Position numbers and translations under genes: made by a program. Of a stretch of DNA of 64,000 nt, positions 62,682 through 64,000 are shown one piece after another. This stretch comes from Microbispora corallina (GTDB taxonomy: Bacteria; Actinomycetota; Actinomycetes; Streptosporangiales; Streptosporangiaceae). Numbering within the stretch: position 1 is the stretch's first letter; every line of letters begins with the position of its first letter. The notes beneath the pieces are model-generated. The model did not search any database and had not been told where the DNA came from. It saw only the letters and a program-made list of their open reading frames with translations. The stretch spans positions 1-64,000 of the forward strand of contig NZ_BOOC01000034.1 in NCBI RefSeq assembly GCF_016863035.1, given 5' to 3'.

Positions 62682-63240
62682 CGTTCACGGTGACCCCGTC
62701 CCGGTCGTACGCGGTGACCGTCAGCAGGGCCAGGTGGTCGTCCGAGGTCCGCACGCAGATCCCCCGTCCGGGCTGCACGTCCGGGCCGGTCGGGGGGTGG
62801 TCGGCGGCGCCGGTGAAGGCCGCCGCGGCGCAGTCCCGGTAGTCGTAGGAGGCCGCCGGGGGCAGCACCGCCACCCGGTCCCCGTCGGCCCGGGCCGTGA
62901 CCCGGGGGTCGCCCTCGAACACGTAGTAGCCGACGTCCTCCCGCTCGCCCCACCTGCCTTTGACGTACGGCCAGGGGCCCCGGCCGGTGGCGTCGAGGTC
63001 GTACCCCCAGCCCGTGTGGACGGTCAGCGTCCCGGCCCGCCGTACCGGGTGCGCCGTCCCGGCGGTCCCGGCCGTCGCGGACGGCGAGGAGGAGCCGGTC
63101 GCCGCGACCACGGCGGGAGCTGGGCCGGCCGGCCGCGGAAACCACCAGAACACCGCGGCGGCGACGAGCGCGACCACGGCGGCGAGCCCGCTCACCCCCG
63201 CCCACCAGGGCGCGGAGGCGACATTGCGCAGAGGGGCCAT
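62665..63240 (-). CDS. Membrane-anchored hypothetical protein
   Basis: A 191-residue protein with one N-terminal helix (residues 12-32: AGVSGLAAVVALVAAAVFWWF), a low-complexity Pro/Ala/Ser/Thr linker to about 65, and a beta-rich outside domain with two Cys (CAAAAFTG, GICVRTSDD) that could form a disulfide. It looks like an exported sensor or anchor. Family not recognised. ATG 63240. Its last 17 bp overlap the FAD enzyme gene tail to tail. Confidence 0.6.
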   Translation of the reverse strand: MAPLRNVASAPWWAGVSGLAAVVALVAAAVFWWFPRPAGPAPAVVAATGSSSPSATAGTAGTAHPVRRAGTLTVHTGWGYDLDATGRGPWPYVKGRWGEREDVGYYVFEGDPRVTARADGDRVAVLPPAASYDYRDCAAAAFTGAADHPPTGPDVQPGRGICVRTSDDHLALLTVTAYDRDGVTVNVTVWQ

Positions 63241-63399
63241 CGGGTCGTCCTTCCTCGTCTCGACGAAGAGAAGACGATCAACGGGTCGCTGGAGTTCACG
63301 CACCGCCCGAGGGCGTACACCGTCGGTGATTTTCGGCTGAGCCGGAATCCCTGCCGCGCCCTCCCCACGCCTGATCGCCGCCGTCGGGCACTGCTCTGG

Positions 63400-63981
63400 T
63401 CATCGCCGGACGGAGCCGTGACGTAGTCCGTTCAGCAGGAGGGCGAGGAGGCGGTCGGCTTGAGCCATGCTGTCCGGGGCGTCCTGGGCGGCCCAGGCGA
63501 TGGCGCCGATCATCTTCAGTACATCCGCGTCGTCCGCATCCGCGACGATCACACCTGACTGCCGCGCCCTCGCCAGCAACGCGGTTCCCACCTCGAACAT
63601 CTCCGCATGCCAGGTTGACACCAGACCCTTCCCGCGGTCGAGCGCCGAGGTCATCACCGCGGTCGACAGACCTCGATAGGTCAGGCCATGCGTGATTGCG
63701 GCACGCAACCACGTGGACAACGCGCCGAACCCGTCCTCGGCCGCCAGCAGCCGGCGACCAAGGTCGACCAACTCGGCTATCTGCTCGGAGAGCACCGCTT
63801 CGATGAGATCCAGCCGAGTGGGGAAATGCCGATACAGCGTCCCGCTTGCCACCCCTGCCCGCCGAGCGATGTCGTCCAGCGAGGCGTCCACGCCGAACTC
63901 GGCGAACGCGACTTTCGCCTGCTCGACCAACCGCTCGTAGTTGCGTCGGGCGTCCGCACGCCTCGGACGCTCGACGCCCAA
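63400..63981 (-). CDS. TetR-family transcriptional regulator
   Basis: A 193-residue TetR protein near the window edge. The HTH lies at residues 12-55: RNYERLVEQAKVAFAEFGVDA, then DDIARRAGVASGTLYRHFPTRLDLI. The helical C-terminus includes LLARARQSGVIVADADDADV and LLLNGLRHGSV, a common SACE_7040-like pattern. The start at 63981 is TTG; the frame is open beyond it only a little, so the true start could be slightly different. Its operator and targets would lie past the window. Confidence 0.82.
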   Translation of the reverse strand: MGVERPRRADARRNYERLVEQAKVAFAEFGVDASLDDIARRAGVASGTLYRHFPTRLDLIEAVLSEQIAELVDLGRRLLAAEDGFGALSTWLRAAITHGLTYRGLSTAVMTSALDRGKGLVSTWHAEMFEVGTALLARARQSGVIVADADDADVLKMIGAIAWAAQDAPDSMAQADRLLALLLNGLRHGSVRR

Positions 63982-64000
63982 ACGCGGATCATGACCTGCC

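Overview
The window reads as chromosomal DNA of a high-GC actinomycete, most likely of the Streptosporangiaceae type (Nonomuraea, Streptosporangium and relatives). The base composition is very GC-rich, GTG and TTG starts are frequent, many genes overlap by ATGA or GTGA, and the gene families are typical of the group (BTAD/AfsR regulators, an ECF41 sigma factor, DUF6220, DUF5937, a c-di-AMP riboswitch before a GH25 lysozyme). The family-level placement is inference. About 50 genes are supported and 16 of them are regulators, so this is accessory, regulator-rich chromosome arm rather than core genome. No rRNA, tRNA or CRISPR array was seen.

Layout. 1-5.4 kb: the end of a TPR gene, an oxidoreductase scar, a YceI/HxlR pair, an orphan FtsX-type permease and a TetR/hydrolase pair sharing a dyad. 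5.4-11.9 kb: an isolated trpB-trpA-gntR operon with a strong operator, a tetR-VC0807-SDR operon, a DHFR-like reductase and an AraC regulator. 12-18.6 kb: two ArsR-type/MFS efflux modules, each with a near-perfect operator, then DUF6220 plus a multicopper oxidase. 18.6-24.4 kb: an FAD oxidoreductase and a 1176-residue secreted subtilase. 24.4-29 kb is a decayed zone: a fused, broken ABC transporter, a piece of an IS5-type transposase and small orphan reading frames around YdeI, AhpD-like, WYL and APH-like genes.

29.2-32.5 kb holds the least explained locus: a fused GNAT-like plus YunG-like protein, translationally coupled to a protein of unknown function with a C-terminal two-helix membrane anchor, and facing a YfbR-like HD phosphohydrolase whose frame runs 213 bp antisense into it. 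32.7-43.5 kb: a hydrolase, a LigD-like ligase, an ArsR-like regulator, a tetR/quinone-reductase pair, a giant LuxR/ATPase regulator, VOC and DUF1801 genes, and an ECF41 sigma factor beside a DUF1772 gene.

43.5-50.7 kb is a Wadjet (Jet) SMC operon of the DUF2397/DUF2398/SMC kind, read as type III: jetA, jetB and jetC are intact and coupled, but no jetD (TOPRIM nuclease) is present on either side. The jetA-jetB junction carries an 88-bp-period tandem duplication that creates a 31-codon reading frame linking the two genes. 50.8-64 kb: a BTAD regulator, a dehalogenase-like hydrolase, a c-di-AMP riboswitch with its GH25 lysozyme (whose stop lies in a 12-bp repeat), an FMN reductase, a serine hydrolase, an AfsR-type regulator, an EF-hand protein, a MarR/FAD-oxidoreductase pair, an anchored hypothetical and a TetR regulator.
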